A DNA stretch of 64,000 nucleotides from Pseudomonas crudilactis (lineage in GTDB: Bacteria; Pseudomonadota; Gammaproteobacteria; Pseudomonadales; Pseudomonadaceae), in the NCBI RefSeq assembly GCF_013433315.1, contig NZ_WXVV01000026.1, positions 56,042 through 120,041 of the forward strand. The letters run 5' to 3'. Positions within the stretch are counted from its first letter, which is position 1. The number at the start of each line of letters is the position of its first letter. The position numbers were made by a program, and so were the translations under genes. Shown here piece by piece: positions 52,606 to 60,917 of this stretch. The notes below the pieces were generated by a model that made no database searches, was not told the DNA's origin, and saw nothing but the letters and a program-made list of their open reading frames with translations.

Positions 52606-53525
52606 CCTGGGCACCGGTGACAATGCGCTGGCCGGAGCAGGCCACGCAGTGGATGGCCGGGCTGTCAGCGGCCAAGGATCTGGCCGGTGGCGAACTGGCC
52701 AGCACCGCCCAGCGGCTGGCTGGCCTGAGTGGACTGGCCAACACCAACCCGGGGCCGGTCGGTGATGCAGCAAAAGGCGCGATCGCGGCCGGACGCGCAG
52801 CGCTGGCCGAGCAGATGGGGCAGGTTCCGGCGTGCCTGGTCGTGACGCCATTTCAAAGCGGCGTTGGCCAGGGCGCCGGCTATCAGCGCTTTCTGTCCGC
52901 GCCCAACGCGCTGGAACATCTCGCCAAGAAACTGGAAGACGCCAGCGACAGCGGGCGTCCGACTGGGCCGCAATACGCGTTGTCGATCCTGTTCCTAGGC
53001 ACGCGCCTCGAACAGTTGGCCAGCAGCTTGGCGCGATTCAATGCTCTGCTGCCGATCCCTGACCTGGTGCGCACCGAGCGCCGGGCGCAACACCTGGTGA
53101 AACTGGAGAGCGAAAAGTGGGAGATCCCCGGCGCCGGAACTCTGCCGCGCTGGCAGGGTTTGCCGCTGGAGCGTTGCACGGTCATCAAAACCGCTAAACA
53201 GTCGATGGCGGGGCAAATAGCCGTGCTGGAAGGCTATGCCGCCGACAGCTCGCCGTTGGCCGATCTGGCAGCTCTGGCAGCTCGCAAGAGCGCCCAGCAG
53301 CAGGGGCGAGATAAACAATTGGCTGACCTGAAAGACCTGCTGGCCGGGGGCAACCCTGACGTCAGCATGCGCGCGCGGTTGATCGGCCCGGGCACTGCCG
53401 GCGAACTACGCCGCGAACTGCTGGACGGCGACGCCCCGGGCCACGAATGGATTCAGTGCGCCGGCCTGCTGTTGGTCGGCAGCAAAGAAGGGCTGAGTTT
53501 CGTCCAGGAACTGGTGGGCCTATGA
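52602..53525 (+). CDS. Hypothetical tail-region protein, 307 aa
   Basis: The alanine-rich helical protein begins MTWAPVTMRWPEQATQWMAG and includes YALSILFLGTRLEQLASSLA. It has no recognised domain. Genes like this lie between the fibre and hub genes of HP1-like prophages. It overlaps both neighbours by four bases, so a structural or assembly role in the tail is inferred. Confidence 0.65.
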   Translation: MTWAPVTMRWPEQATQWMAGLSAAKDLAGGELASTAQRLAGLSGLANTNPGPVGDAAKGAIAAGRAALAEQMGQVPACLVVTPFQSGVGQGAGYQRFLSAPNALEHLAKKLEDASDSGRPTGPQYALSILFLGTRLEQLASSLARFNALLPIPDLVRTERRAQHLVKLESEKWEIPGAGTLPRWQGLPLERCTVIKTAKQSMAGQIAVLEGYAADSSPLADLAALAARKSAQQQGRDKQLADLKDLLAGGNPDVSMRARLIGPGTAGELRRELLDGDAPGHEWIQCAGLLLVGSKEGLSFVQELVGL

Positions 53526-54067
53526 CGCTGCTACTCGACGGGCAAAAAGTCCAAGGCAAGAACCTCAAAGTCACGGCCAACCTGCGAATCGAAAGCGGCG
53601 ACATGTCCGGCCAGACCAGCAACACCGACAAGGCTCACAAAGGCTTCAAGCCTAAGACGCTGGCCGTCTCATTGATGATTCCCTTTGTGGATAAAACCCA
53701 GCTGACGGATCTGTTGCGCATGGTTGAAGCCACCGCCGGCGGCGGTCAGTTGCATCTATATCGGATTGTGAACGACACGGCCGAAGCTTTCGGCGTGCGT
53801 CAGGTGGAGTTTTCCGACGGCGTCAGTGCCCGGGAAGCGGACACCCTGAAAGCCTGGCTTGTGCAGTTCACGCTGAGCGAACGTGAATCGAACCCGGAGA
53901 AAGTCGAAGGCCGGCGCGCCGGCAACAAGGTAGACGCTCAGGGCGCCCCGGGCAGTACGGTCGGCGAAGGCGCCGCCGGGGACGCAACCAACGACAACCC
54001 CGCGCTGAGCGGCTTCGAAAAAGTGCTGGGACGTGTGGATAAGTGGCTTGGGAGTGAGCAGACGTGA
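53522..54067 (+). CDS. Baseplate complex/tail protein, 181 aa
   Basis: The product starts MTLLLDGQKVQGKNLKVTAN and has VSLMIPFVDKTQLTDLLRMV and a glycine/alanine-rich linker near the C-terminus. It resembles the baseplate complex proteins that precede the gpD-like hub in HP1-like phages. The four-base overlap with the hub gene (GTGA) supports joint translation. Family assignment is by recollection only. Confidence 0.65.
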   Translation: MTLLLDGQKVQGKNLKVTANLRIESGDMSGQTSNTDKAHKGFKPKTLAVSLMIPFVDKTQLTDLLRMVEATAGGGQLHLYRIVNDTAEAFGVRQVEFSDGVSAREADTLKAWLVQFTLSERESNPEKVEGRRAGNKVDAQGAPGSTVGEGAAGDATNDNPALSGFEKVLGRVDKWLGSEQT

Positions 54068-54768
54068 AACTGCACAAGATACTTTCCATCAACGGCGCCC
54101 CGATCGCTCTCATCAAGGAGGACGTCAGGCTGGACGCTATCAGCCCCGGCCGGGCGAATTTCACAGTTCAATCCCCTGTGCCGCTGAAAGGGCTGGTGAC
54201 GCTGGATATCGGCTACAACGAGGGCACGCTGCAACGGCACTTCATCGGCTACGTCGAGCGCTGCACGGCCGCCAACGCGGTCGAACAGGTGCTGTTCTGC
54301 CGTGAGCTGGCCGCCGTACTTGCCAACCCGTTGCCGTTGAACCTACGTCATGTGGATCTGCGCGCCGTGCTGGCTCAGGTCAGCGAACAGACCGGGCTGC
54401 GCTTTCGTGTTCCCGATCGGCCTTATACCAGCGTGAAGGCGCCGTATTTCTACAGCCTCGCTGCCGGTTACCAGGCTATGGATAGTTTGGCCCGAGTGTT
54501 CAGCATTCCCGACTTCACCTGGCACCAGTTGGGCAACGGTGAAGTCTTCGCCGGCAGTTGGGCCGACAGTTTTTTTGGCGCCCGTGCGCCGCTGCAAATT
54601 CCCACGGAGCTGTTCGACGGCTACCAAGGCAACCAGAGCGCGATGGTCGCGGCCCTTCCCGGGTTGCGACCAGGTGCAACGATAAACCACGGCGAGCGCA
54701 TCACCACGGTGACGCTCTCCAATGACCAGATGGCTATCCGATGGAAGACGCAATCCGCCGCGCTGTAG
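54064..54768 (+). CDS. Tail hub protein (P2 D-like)
   Basis: The 234-residue protein begins MKLHKILSINGAPIALIKED from a GTG and shows SPVPLKGLVTLDIGYNEG with LAAVLANPLPLNLRHVDLRA, features of late-control D/hub proteins. It would sit at the tail tip, binding the spike. It is shorter than P2 gpD (about 387 residues), closer to HP1-type hubs. Its end overlaps the spike gene by 28 bases. Confidence 0.75.
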   Translation: MKLHKILSINGAPIALIKEDVRLDAISPGRANFTVQSPVPLKGLVTLDIGYNEGTLQRHFIGYVERCTAANAVEQVLFCRELAAVLANPLPLNLRHVDLRAVLAQVSEQTGLRFRVPDRPYTSVKAPYFYSLAAGYQAMDSLARVFSIPDFTWHQLGNGEVFAGSWADSFFGARAPLQIPTELFDGYQGNQSAMVAALPGLRPGATINHGERITTVTLSNDQMAIRWKTQSAAL

Positions 54769-55718
54769 AGCGCCAATTCCCCGAACTCACCGGTGGTTAT
54801 CACCTTCCGCGATTTGCCCGGGTGGTCGCCGTGGCTGACGCGCCGGCGGACGCAGGACTGTGCGACGACTTCCGTCCGCGCTACGCCGTGGACATCGAAG
54901 TACTCGGCGCCGACGATGAACCAGACCCGGCCATGCCGCCGCTCACTGGCGTTCCTTTACCGCTGCCCACCGGTGGCGAGGAAATGGGTATTTATGCCTT
55001 TCCGGAGGAAGGCACGCGGGTCGTGGTGTGCTTCGCCTACGGCCTGCCGAACAAGCCCTACATCCAATCGATCTTGCCGCATGGGCTGAGCATGCCGAAG
55101 GTGCCGAAAGGTGATCAGGTGTGGCAACACAGCGCTGCCGCCCAGCAGCGTGTCGACGCCGACGGCAACTGGCTACGCCAGACCGATGGCAAGATCCGAG
55201 ATCAGGCAATCGAGCGCGAAGTCGAAGCCCTAGACAACCGCGAGCAGTTCCAGAGCCATACACGGGCGGTGGACGACCATTCGACCGAGACTGTAGGTGG
55301 TGTGAAAAAGATCGAGGCGCTGGGCGCGCTCAAGCTGATGTCGGGCGGTTCCGCGAGCCTGGCGGCGGTGGACGATCTGCACCAGGCGACCGGCCGAGAT
55401 CTGAATTTGGTTGTGGGGCAGAAGCACAACGCCACGGTAGGGGGAGATATGCGGGAGCGTATTGAAGGGGCGCGTCAGAGTTTGGCAGGTAAAAATCAAA
55501 AGCTACTAGCGCCCAAAACGTGGATAGGATCAGAAAGTGTCAACGTTTTGCAGGTAGTAATTGAACTCATTGAATTAGTGCAACAACTGAGTAGTCAGCT
55601 AGCCGCACATACTCATGTCCCGGGGCCGGCGCCCAGCCCCGCAAGTGCGATGGAGTTTACCGACGACGCCAGAAAAGCCTTGCAATTATCTGCAAGATTA
55701 AAAAATATTACACTGTAA
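54741..55718 (+). CDS. Baseplate spike protein (gpV/gp5-like)
   Basis: The 325-residue protein has an OB-fold region (LTGVPLPLPTGGEEMGIYAF; GTRVVVCFAYGLPNKPYIQS) followed by repeats typical of a gp5/VgrG-like beta helix (DDHSTETVGGVKKIEALGAL; QKHNATVGGDMRERIEGARQ). It is the membrane-puncturing tip. The final 60 residues (AAHTHVPGPAPSPASA) are typical of such spikes. The gene ends the rightward late operon, just before convergent cargo. Confidence 0.85.
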   Translation: MEDAIRRAVERQFPELTGGYHLPRFARVVAVADAPADAGLCDDFRPRYAVDIEVLGADDEPDPAMPPLTGVPLPLPTGGEEMGIYAFPEEGTRVVVCFAYGLPNKPYIQSILPHGLSMPKVPKGDQVWQHSAAAQQRVDADGNWLRQTDGKIRDQAIEREVEALDNREQFQSHTRAVDDHSTETVGGVKKIEALGALKLMSGGSASLAAVDDLHQATGRDLNLVVGQKHNATVGGDMRERIEGARQSLAGKNQKLLAPKTWIGSESVNVLQVVIELIELVQQLSSQLAAHTHVPGPAPSPASAMEFTDDARKALQLSARLKNITL

Positions 55719-55721
55719 TGC

Positions 55722-56756
55722 TTAGTCAGCTTCGTCGAAAAATTTAAATGTGCTGCAATAGTATGTAACATCCGTGAGTTTCTCTACTTCTGCAACCTCA
55801 CTTTTGGGGTATTTCATGCGAATATGAGTATGAAAAAATAGTGCTACAGTAAAACTAAATGCAAGGCCTACAACGCATAAGAGAAAACCTTTAAAAGAAA
55901 ATACATTTGCATAGATTATAGGCAAAGAAAATCCTAGTACAGGTTTCCCAATAGCAGGGATGAAGCTCAAAGGATAAATTATTCCTAAGAAGAAAATCAT
56001 GAGTACTAGTATGAGCGCGAGTCCTATCTGCCTAGGGGACTCTGGGTTATTTCTAACGGAGGTCAAAAAATCAGCTGATAGCCGAGAATGATGCTTGGCC
56101 TCACGATACACTTTGCAAAAATTATCTTTGAAGATAGTCAGCGTGCCGGGGGACAGCGTCCCGATGTCACCACAAGTTAAGTAGAAGGTGCGCCCCCCTT
56201 GATTTCCGTACATATCCATTTGGTTAAGGTATGAAACGGCATCGGCCAAGCCCGTCACATCAAAACTTTCGAAGTAATTTGAAAGTGGGGATATTGTTTT
56301 GGCTCGTTCCTTTGCTGCTTTCTCATCAGCCTCTCGCTTCTCACGAATTAATTTATTCTCTTCGAATATACATTTTGTAATGAAGAGCAGCTCAAATTCG
56401 ATTTCGCTGCGATCAGATAGCTCTGAGAAGTCATTATTAATAATAAACTCATTCAAAACATCCTCGGTGACATCTTCGATTGATTCGCAACCAGTGAAGT
56501 GCTTGTCTAGGTAGTGATGAAATTTTTTGTATTCGGGTTTATTGTAGTGATCGTTGTACCATGTAACATCGTAGTCTTTCGCGTTGTCTTTGATTTTTTG
56601 AGCTTGAACCAACAAATCGCTGAGCTTGGCTTTTTTTTCATAGAATACTGTCTGATTAGAAAATATCTTAGTGATAATGAAAGCGCCGAAAATACCTACA
56701 ATTGCAGCTGCAGATTGTGAGAGAGTGCTGAAAAACGAATTCCAGTCCGGGTTCAT
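55722..56756 (-). CDS. Membrane protein of unknown function, AT-rich prophage cargo
   Basis: The 344-residue protein has an N-terminal helix near residues 13-31 (SQSAAAIVGIFGAFIITKIF), a long cytoplasmic charged region with a coiled segment at about 130-150 (KLIREKREADEKAAKERAKT), and two C-terminal helices near 245-312 (LILVLMIFFLGIIYPLSF; LLCVVGLAFSFTVALFF). The base composition is markedly AT-rich. It is convergent with the late tail operon and has its own ribosome-binding site (AGGATAGGAT). Its placement matches P2 moron sites such as those of Tin and Fun, which exclude other phages. The role here is inferred. Confidence 0.7.
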   Translation of the reverse strand: MNPDWNSFFSTLSQSAAAIVGIFGAFIITKIFSNQTVFYEKKAKLSDLLVQAQKIKDNAKDYDVTWYNDHYNKPEYKKFHHYLDKHFTGCESIEDVTEDVLNEFIINNDFSELSDRSEIEFELLFITKCIFEENKLIREKREADEKAAKERAKTISPLSNYFESFDVTGLADAVSYLNQMDMYGNQGGRTFYLTCGDIGTLSPGTLTIFKDNFCKVYREAKHHSRLSADFLTSVRNNPESPRQIGLALILVLMIFFLGIIYPLSFIPAIGKPVLGFSLPIIYANVFSFKGFLLCVVGLAFSFTVALFFHTHIRMKYPKSEVAEVEKLTDVTYYCSTFKFFDEAD

Positions 56757-56848
56757 ATCCTATCCTTGAAGTGTGCTTTTATTATTTTCACATTTGATCC
56801 AATGGTTTTCATTCACACGCATAGCGTTTGGTCTCACCTGGCGATGAT

Positions 56849-57145
56849 TTATTCCTGTCTACACCACCAAGCTTGAGGGTATGCGCAACCATCGATGTAC
56901 TCAATACCGCTCAACACAAAGCCCGTTACCGCCATTCCCGCCAGCGTCGCGTCTAGAAGCGGTGGCAACGGATCTGGATCAAGCGGCATTCCCACCTCAA
57001 CGCGGGCAACGTTAGCTGCGCGTCCGAGCTCATGACAGTGAGTAGCGTTCACCATGACGTTGCCCCGGATCGCCGGGCAGCGGCGTCGCTCCTTCGGATC
57101 CAGCGCTACACCACGTATGCGCGTAGGCGTGACCAGTACGTGCAT
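56849..57145 (-). CDS. SOS-operon hypothetical protein, 98 aa
   Basis: The product begins MHVLVTPTRIRGVALDPKER and contains CPAIRGNVMVNATHCHELG and a C-terminal CAYPQAWWCRQE. Four cysteines and two histidines allow metal binding, but no family is recognised. It starts eight bases after its partner stops, with GGAGAAGCC before the ATG, so the two form a LexA-controlled operon. Confidence 0.7.
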   Translation of the reverse strand: MHVLVTPTRIRGVALDPKERRRCPAIRGNVMVNATHCHELGRAANVARVEVGMPLDPDPLPPLLDATLAGMAVTGFVLSGIEYIDGCAYPQAWWCRQE

Positions 57146-57153
57146 GGCTTCTC

Positions 57154-57405
57154 CTACTCGTCAGCGTCGAGATCAAGTAACGACTCAACCGCGTAGGCCA
57201 GCGCCGCATCCGCCAACTCAAGCAAGTCGGCAAGTTCGTCAGCGTCAATCACTTGGCCCTGGTGAAGCGCATTCGCTTGCCTGAGCAACGCTTTGTGATG
57301 GGCGCCAGGCATTGCGAGCAACGCCTCCTCATCGCGCAGCATGACCCGCCATTGCGCAACCCCGGACGACAGCGGGGTTATAGCTTCCGCAGATTCTCTA
57401 TTCAT
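57154..57405 (-). CDS. SOS-operon hypothetical protein, 83 aa; candidate antirepressor
   Basis: The 83-residue acidic helical protein (AQWRVMLRDEEALLAMPGAH; LLELADAALAYAVESLLDLD) is the first gene behind a LexA box that ends 26 bp upstream. In phage 186 the LexA-regulated gene tum encodes an antirepressor that triggers induction. This gene could play that role, because the CI-like repressor lacks a self-cleaving domain. The functional link is inference; the sequence does not resemble Tum to my eye. Confidence 0.7.
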   Translation of the reverse strand: MNRESAEAITPLSSGVAQWRVMLRDEEALLAMPGAHHKALLRQANALHQGQVIDADELADLLELADAALAYAVESLLDLDADE

Positions 57406-57430
57406 CGGGAATGCCTACCTTTTCGAATGG

Positions 57431-57446
57431 CTGTATATACAAACAG
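57431..57446 (-). promoter_or_regulatory. LexA-binding site (SOS box)
   Basis: CTGTATATACAAACAG matches the gammaproteobacterial consensus CTG-N10-CAG exactly, with a TA-rich centre. It lies 26 bp upstream of the leftward 83-aa gene, overlapping where its promoter must be. Confidence 0.85.
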
Positions 57447-58346
57447 TATATCGGCAGGCGAATGGGGCTACATCTACTCGGCGATTGACGGCATTGGCGT
57501 CACCGCGAAGGCCGTCCGGTTGTCTCTGGAAAATCCCACCGCTCATAAAAAAACAGCTGAAAAAGCACTTATCCCCCTCCCGCCGGCGAGCGTCGGATCC
57601 CTTTTTTGTGCAACGACGTCAATTATGCAAACAAAGCGGTGCGCGTTACGCACTGCGGAGTGGGAGGGGGCACCGGGCTATTGCACCATTTGCAAAGTTT
57701 TGCAAACAATTGAAGTTTTCGAAACGGATAATTACATCGCTCGCCGGATGGTAACCCTAATGGGAAGTCACGTTTTATAAGGGTTGGAGAGACGAAAACC
57801 GATCGTAAGGCATCTTTTATTTTTTCAACGAGCCCGATTTTCGGAAAAATTTAAGCGAGCACAACAAACCATTCCACCCGGCTAGACCAAGCCCCGCCGA
57901 ACTTTCGCCAATTGGAGTCGACGTAACGTCTTTCATTTGTCAGCATCGTCACACGCAAGAGAGCAAATCCACCTCTCGTGGCCCCCCGTGGCTGGATCAA
58001 TAGGCTGAAAATGCAAGTGATCGCTCGCTTTCTTTATCTGTTCCGGGGCAGATCCTCTACAGGAGTCAGTATGCTGAGGCACGGTAAGCGTATCAGTGCA
58101 TCCAGAGTACCAGTGAACGCAATCTAGCTTTGGAAGTAGCATTACGGGACGGTGATGAGTCGGTGTATCGGTTCGACTTGACGCCGAATGCGCTACGATA
58201 ATAAGAGTTCGCCCTGAAGATTTGGACGAGGAATGAGAAATGGATCATGCGGGCGAAAACAACCTCGTTGAAGGTTAATCCGTCGGGGGCATTTGGGGTC
58301 AAGCTCAGCCTTCGCACATAGTGCAATATAAAATCTAAGGATAGCC
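57447..58346. other. Gene-free prophage region
   Basis: This roughly 900-bp stretch separates the SOS operon from the coiled-coil membrane gene. ORFs of 69-77 codons occur on the minus strand and one of about 117 codons on the plus strand, but none has a good ribosome-binding site or recognisable domain. It may hold decayed phage genes and the promoter of the gene at 58347. Confidence 0.5.
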
Positions 58347-59618
58347 ATGAGTAATCGGCCGGAACAAATTGCGGATCACAATATATTCAGAACTTTAGAA
58401 AGTTTTGATAGTTTATTAAAGGCAATTGATAAATCCAGCAAGCTTGAGCTGCAATCAGCAGAAGCATTCAATAAAGCCAAGGCAATTGTAGCCTATGTAA
58501 GCCAACGCATAAATCAGTCTGACCCTTTACTAACACCCGCAAGCGTACTCGACAGCTTAGATGACAACTTGCAAGGTGCACTGCAGAGTATCGCAAACTA
58601 TACACAAAATAATAATTTTTCTCATTGGTTAAATGCGCTAGTTTTATTAGATCAGTGCTGCATTCAGATCACTCAAATACCTTCTCAAAGCGCGACCGCA
58701 ATAGAGGACATGTTTAAAACGTCCGCTGAATATAAGAGATCTATATCCAAGCTTTTTTCGTCGATCACTGAGGATTTTGAAGAGCTAAGCATAAGACAAA
58801 ATGATCTGCAGCAAAAAATAGTAGACACTCATAACGAAATTAATAATCAGAAGCAAAGACTCGACACAGCAATCTCTGCTTATCAGCAACAATTTTCGGA
58901 CTCCCAGCAAACCAGACAAAGTGACTTTGCTGCATCGGAACAATCGAGACAAGCTACCGCACAAGCCAATGAGGAATCCCGACAACATGAGTATGAGGCA
59001 GTCAAAGAGCGATATATTCAAACCTTCGAAAAGCTCAGTGCAAACGCAACCAGACAACTTTCAGACTTGTCTTCCGACGTGCGAGGAGCAGCTGAAGATA
59101 CATTGCATAAAATCGCTACTCAACTAGAGTACGCACAAAAGCTAGTGGGCATTATCGCAAATACAGGAATGGCACATGGATTCCAAAAAACAGCTAATGA
59201 AGAGCGAAAGCAGGCTTTTATCTGGAGCATAGTGGCCGTAGTCGCAATGTTAATATGGATTACTGTTGGCTGTGTATTCTTCGCATTCACTTATGACCTA
59301 CCAATCACTCTCCCTTCTGTTATTAGACAATTTTTGATTTCAACACCCTTTGTATTGCTATCTGGATTTGCAGCTATCCGAGTAGCTCAACATCAAAAAA
59401 ATGAAAGAGCGATGCGAAAGTCCGAATTGGAAATTGCGTCGATAGACCCATTTCTCGCGACGCTATCCGATGACGACAGAAACGAAGTTAAGCGAGAATT
59501 TGCAACGAGGTACTTTGGCCAAAGAGAAGTTCAAGAAAAAAATGAGCCGGTCCCTTCCAATCTGGTGGAACTCGCTGGCGCTTTAGTAAAGGTCGTCCAG
59601 GACCTTACAAAAAAATGA
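58347..59618 (+). CDS. Coiled-coil, two-helix membrane protein, AT-rich prophage cargo
   Basis: The 423-residue protein has a helical N-terminal half, a long glutamine/glutamate-rich coiled coil at about residues 145-260 (QRLDTAISAYQQQFSDSQQT; QANEESRQHEYEAVKERY), then two membrane helices near 288-313 and 328-346 (WSIVAVVAMLIWITVGCVFF; FLISTPFVLLSGFAAI) and a cytoplasmic C-terminus. AAGGA precedes the ATG. It is the last gene before attR. No family is recognised. The architecture would suit a membrane sensor or exclusion factor, which is inference. Confidence 0.7.
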   Translation: MSNRPEQIADHNIFRTLESFDSLLKAIDKSSKLELQSAEAFNKAKAIVAYVSQRINQSDPLLTPASVLDSLDDNLQGALQSIANYTQNNNFSHWLNALVLLDQCCIQITQIPSQSATAIEDMFKTSAEYKRSISKLFSSITEDFEELSIRQNDLQQKIVDTHNEINNQKQRLDTAISAYQQQFSDSQQTRQSDFAASEQSRQATAQANEESRQHEYEAVKERYIQTFEKLSANATRQLSDLSSDVRGAAEDTLHKIATQLEYAQKLVGIIANTGMAHGFQKTANEERKQAFIWSIVAVVAMLIWITVGCVFFAFTYDLPITLPSVIRQFLISTPFVLLSGFAAIRVAQHQKNERAMRKSELEIASIDPFLATLSDDDRNEVKREFATRYFGQREVQEKNEPVPSNLVELAGALVKVVQDLTKK

Positions 59619-59742
59619 AATGCCGTCATGGGGGCGTGGGATCAGCTCAGAGGTTACTGAATCTGAGCTTACCTTCCGTCCAACATCCGTCCAATTCAGC
59701 TGGATCGCCGTATGGATATTTTCAAACGTGGGCTGGGAAAAA

Positions 59743-60016
59743 GGTAATTTTGGTAAGCGAGATATAGAAATGGGCTACAGCCCTTGTAGTGCCTGGCTTT
59801 CAGTCATTACCTCATGAGGTAATTTTTGGTAAGAGTTGGGGTAATAATTTCTGAAGTGCCCAATTTTACTGGGTTTGAGGGCTAGTAGGGATTACTCGTA
59901 GGAAAGGTAATTTTCTAACTTCATACTTACCAAATGATTACCTTTGAGGAATTCTCTCAACGCCACGATTTTCAAGGCTTCCAGAGGTCGGCTCGCGCTG
60001 TATTACCAAAATTACC
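59743..60016. repeat. GGTAA-type repeat cluster near attR
   Basis: At least eight GGTAA(T/G) units occur in about 275 bp of non-coding DNA on both strands. GGTAATTTTGGTAAG is at 59743; an 18-bp palindrome ATTACCTCATGAGGTAAT is at 59806, followed by TTTTGGTAAG; GGTAA is at 59906; CTTACCAAATGATTACC is at 59926; ATTACCAAAATTACC is at 60002. Paired units are spaced nine to eleven bases apart. Binding sites for an excision factor, a replication initiator or a regulator are all possible. Confidence 0.6.
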
Positions 60017-60091
60017 TTATTCCCATGGGTCAACATAAAACGTCGAAATGGCTTTCGCGACCCTGTTTTGCCACCTGGTGCGCAAAACCAA

Positions 60092-60113
60092 TGGGACTGA
60101 CATGGGACTGAGA
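60092..60113. promoter_or_regulatory. Putative right integrase arm-type sites
   Basis: Two tandem 11-bp units, TGGGACTGACA and TGGGACTGAGA, end about 70 bp before the attR core. They match the left-arm units at 25464-25485 in their first six bases and in period. Confidence 0.6.
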
Positions 60114-60183
60114 TTAAAAATCTCGCTCCTCTGCAGCCCTTATAAACCGGGGGGGTGTGCTAAAAAAAGCGCAAACGGGTAGT

Positions 60184-60215
60184 TTCGAATCTCTCCTTCA
60201 CCGCCACATTCAGTA
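60184..60215. other. attR core with tRNA-Ser 3' fragment
   Basis: An exact copy of the 32-bp attL core. Its first 23 bases are the 3' end of tRNA-Ser, left when the phage inserted. Host sequence resumes here. Confidence 0.95.
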
Positions 60216-60218
60216 CAC

Positions 60219-60252
60219 AAAACCCCTGATTTCGAAAGAAGTCAGGGGTTTT
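60219..60252 (+). terminator. Original host terminator of tRNA-Ser
   Basis: AAAACCCCTGA pairs perfectly with TCAGGGGTTTT around TTTCGAAAGAAG. It would follow the tRNA in the uninserted chromosome. Confidence 0.8.
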
Positions 60253-60349
60253 GTGGTTTCTGGTGTCTGGATTTTATTGGCTTCGGCTTGAACTCCGCTT
60301 TGAGCTATTACAATCGCGGATTTATTCATCCATATAGGGACGACATTCC

Positions 60350-60670
60350 ATGATCATTTCCACCACTCACGCCATTGAAGGCCGACAGATCACGGCATAC
60401 CTGGACATCGTCAGTGCCGAATCGGTGCAGGGGGTCAATGTGATCCGTGACATGTTTGCCGGTATGCGCGATTTTTTCGGTGGGCGGTCGCAGACGCTGG
60501 AGCGGGCTTTGAAGGAGGCACGTATTCAGGCGACCGAAGAAATACGGGAGCGTGCGCGTGCTCTGCAGGCTGATGCGGTGGTCGGGGTGGATTTCGAGAT
60601 CAGCATGCCCGGCGGCAAGGGCGGGATGGTGGTGGTGTTCGCGACGGGGACGGCGGTGAAGTTGCGCTGA
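60350..60670 (+). CDS. YbjQ/UPF0145 heavy-metal-binding-like protein
   Basis: The 106-residue protein begins MIISTTHAIEGRQITAYLDI, with RDFFGGRSQTLERALKEAR and ALQADAVVGVDFEIS, the consensus of the YbjQ (DUF74) family. These form pentameric beta-rich assemblies; the heavy-metal label in the family name is not well tested. TAGGGACGACATTCC precedes the ATG. It is the first host gene after the prophage. Confidence 0.92.
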   Translation: MIISTTHAIEGRQITAYLDIVSAESVQGVNVIRDMFAGMRDFFGGRSQTLERALKEARIQATEEIRERARALQADAVVGVDFEISMPGGKGGMVVVFATGTAVKLR

Positions 60671-60692
60671 GTTCCGCTCAATAGGCTTGTGA

Positions 60693-60725
60693 GCCCATTC
60701 AGAGGTTGAATGGGTGCTTTTTTTG
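60693..60725 (+). terminator. Terminator downstream of the YbjQ-family gene
   Basis: GCCCATTCA and TGAATGGGT pair around GAGGT and are followed by GCTTTTTTTT. Strong stem and U-run. Confidence 0.9.
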
Positions 60726-60917
60726 TCGGCGATCAGCCCTGTGGCTTGAGATCACAGTTCATCGGTGCGTTTAATTTTTGCAGTCCATTCGTCGGGGGGC
60801 AGCTGATCTGAATTACAAGTCCAGGAATGACCGACTAGTCTCAAAAGCCTTGGAGGTCGATATTTTTTCAGGCAAAAGGGTTTTGCCGGTGTTGACCTGT
60901 TTCGAAGGGGCGAAGGT

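Larger units (their letters stand above)
25362..60215. mobile_element. Complete P2/HP1-like prophage integrated in tRNA-Ser
   Basis: A 34.9-kb element is bounded by a 32-bp direct repeat. It contains an integrase next to attL, a repressor/Cro switch, a primase-helicase, an Ogr-like activator, head genes in P2 order, a DUF2586/DUF2597 contractile tail as in HP1-like phages, a lysis cassette, fibre and hub genes, and AT-rich cargo. Head, tail, lysis and integration functions all appear intact, with one oddity in the terminase C-terminus. No REP elements occur inside, although six occur in the flanking 23 kb. The phage is probably inducible, given a LexA box near its right end. Confidence 0.93.

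Noticed and set aside
57253..57780. Plus-strand ORF of 175 codons across the SOS promoter
   Set aside because: It runs antisense through the first SOS gene and its LexA box, has no recognisable domain, and its internal start at 57427 overlaps the operator.
57933..58326. Two minus-strand ORFs of 69 and 77 codons in the gene-free prophage region
   Set aside because: Neither has a good ribosome-binding site or any recognisable motif; they may be chance or decayed genes.
59620..59817. 65-codon ORF after the coiled-coil membrane gene
   Set aside because: It has no ribosome-binding site and runs into the GGTAA repeat cluster; composition is not protein-like.
60184..60206. Possible second tRNA-Ser
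   Set aside because: Only the last 23 bases of the tRNA are present; it is the attR remnant, not a gene.
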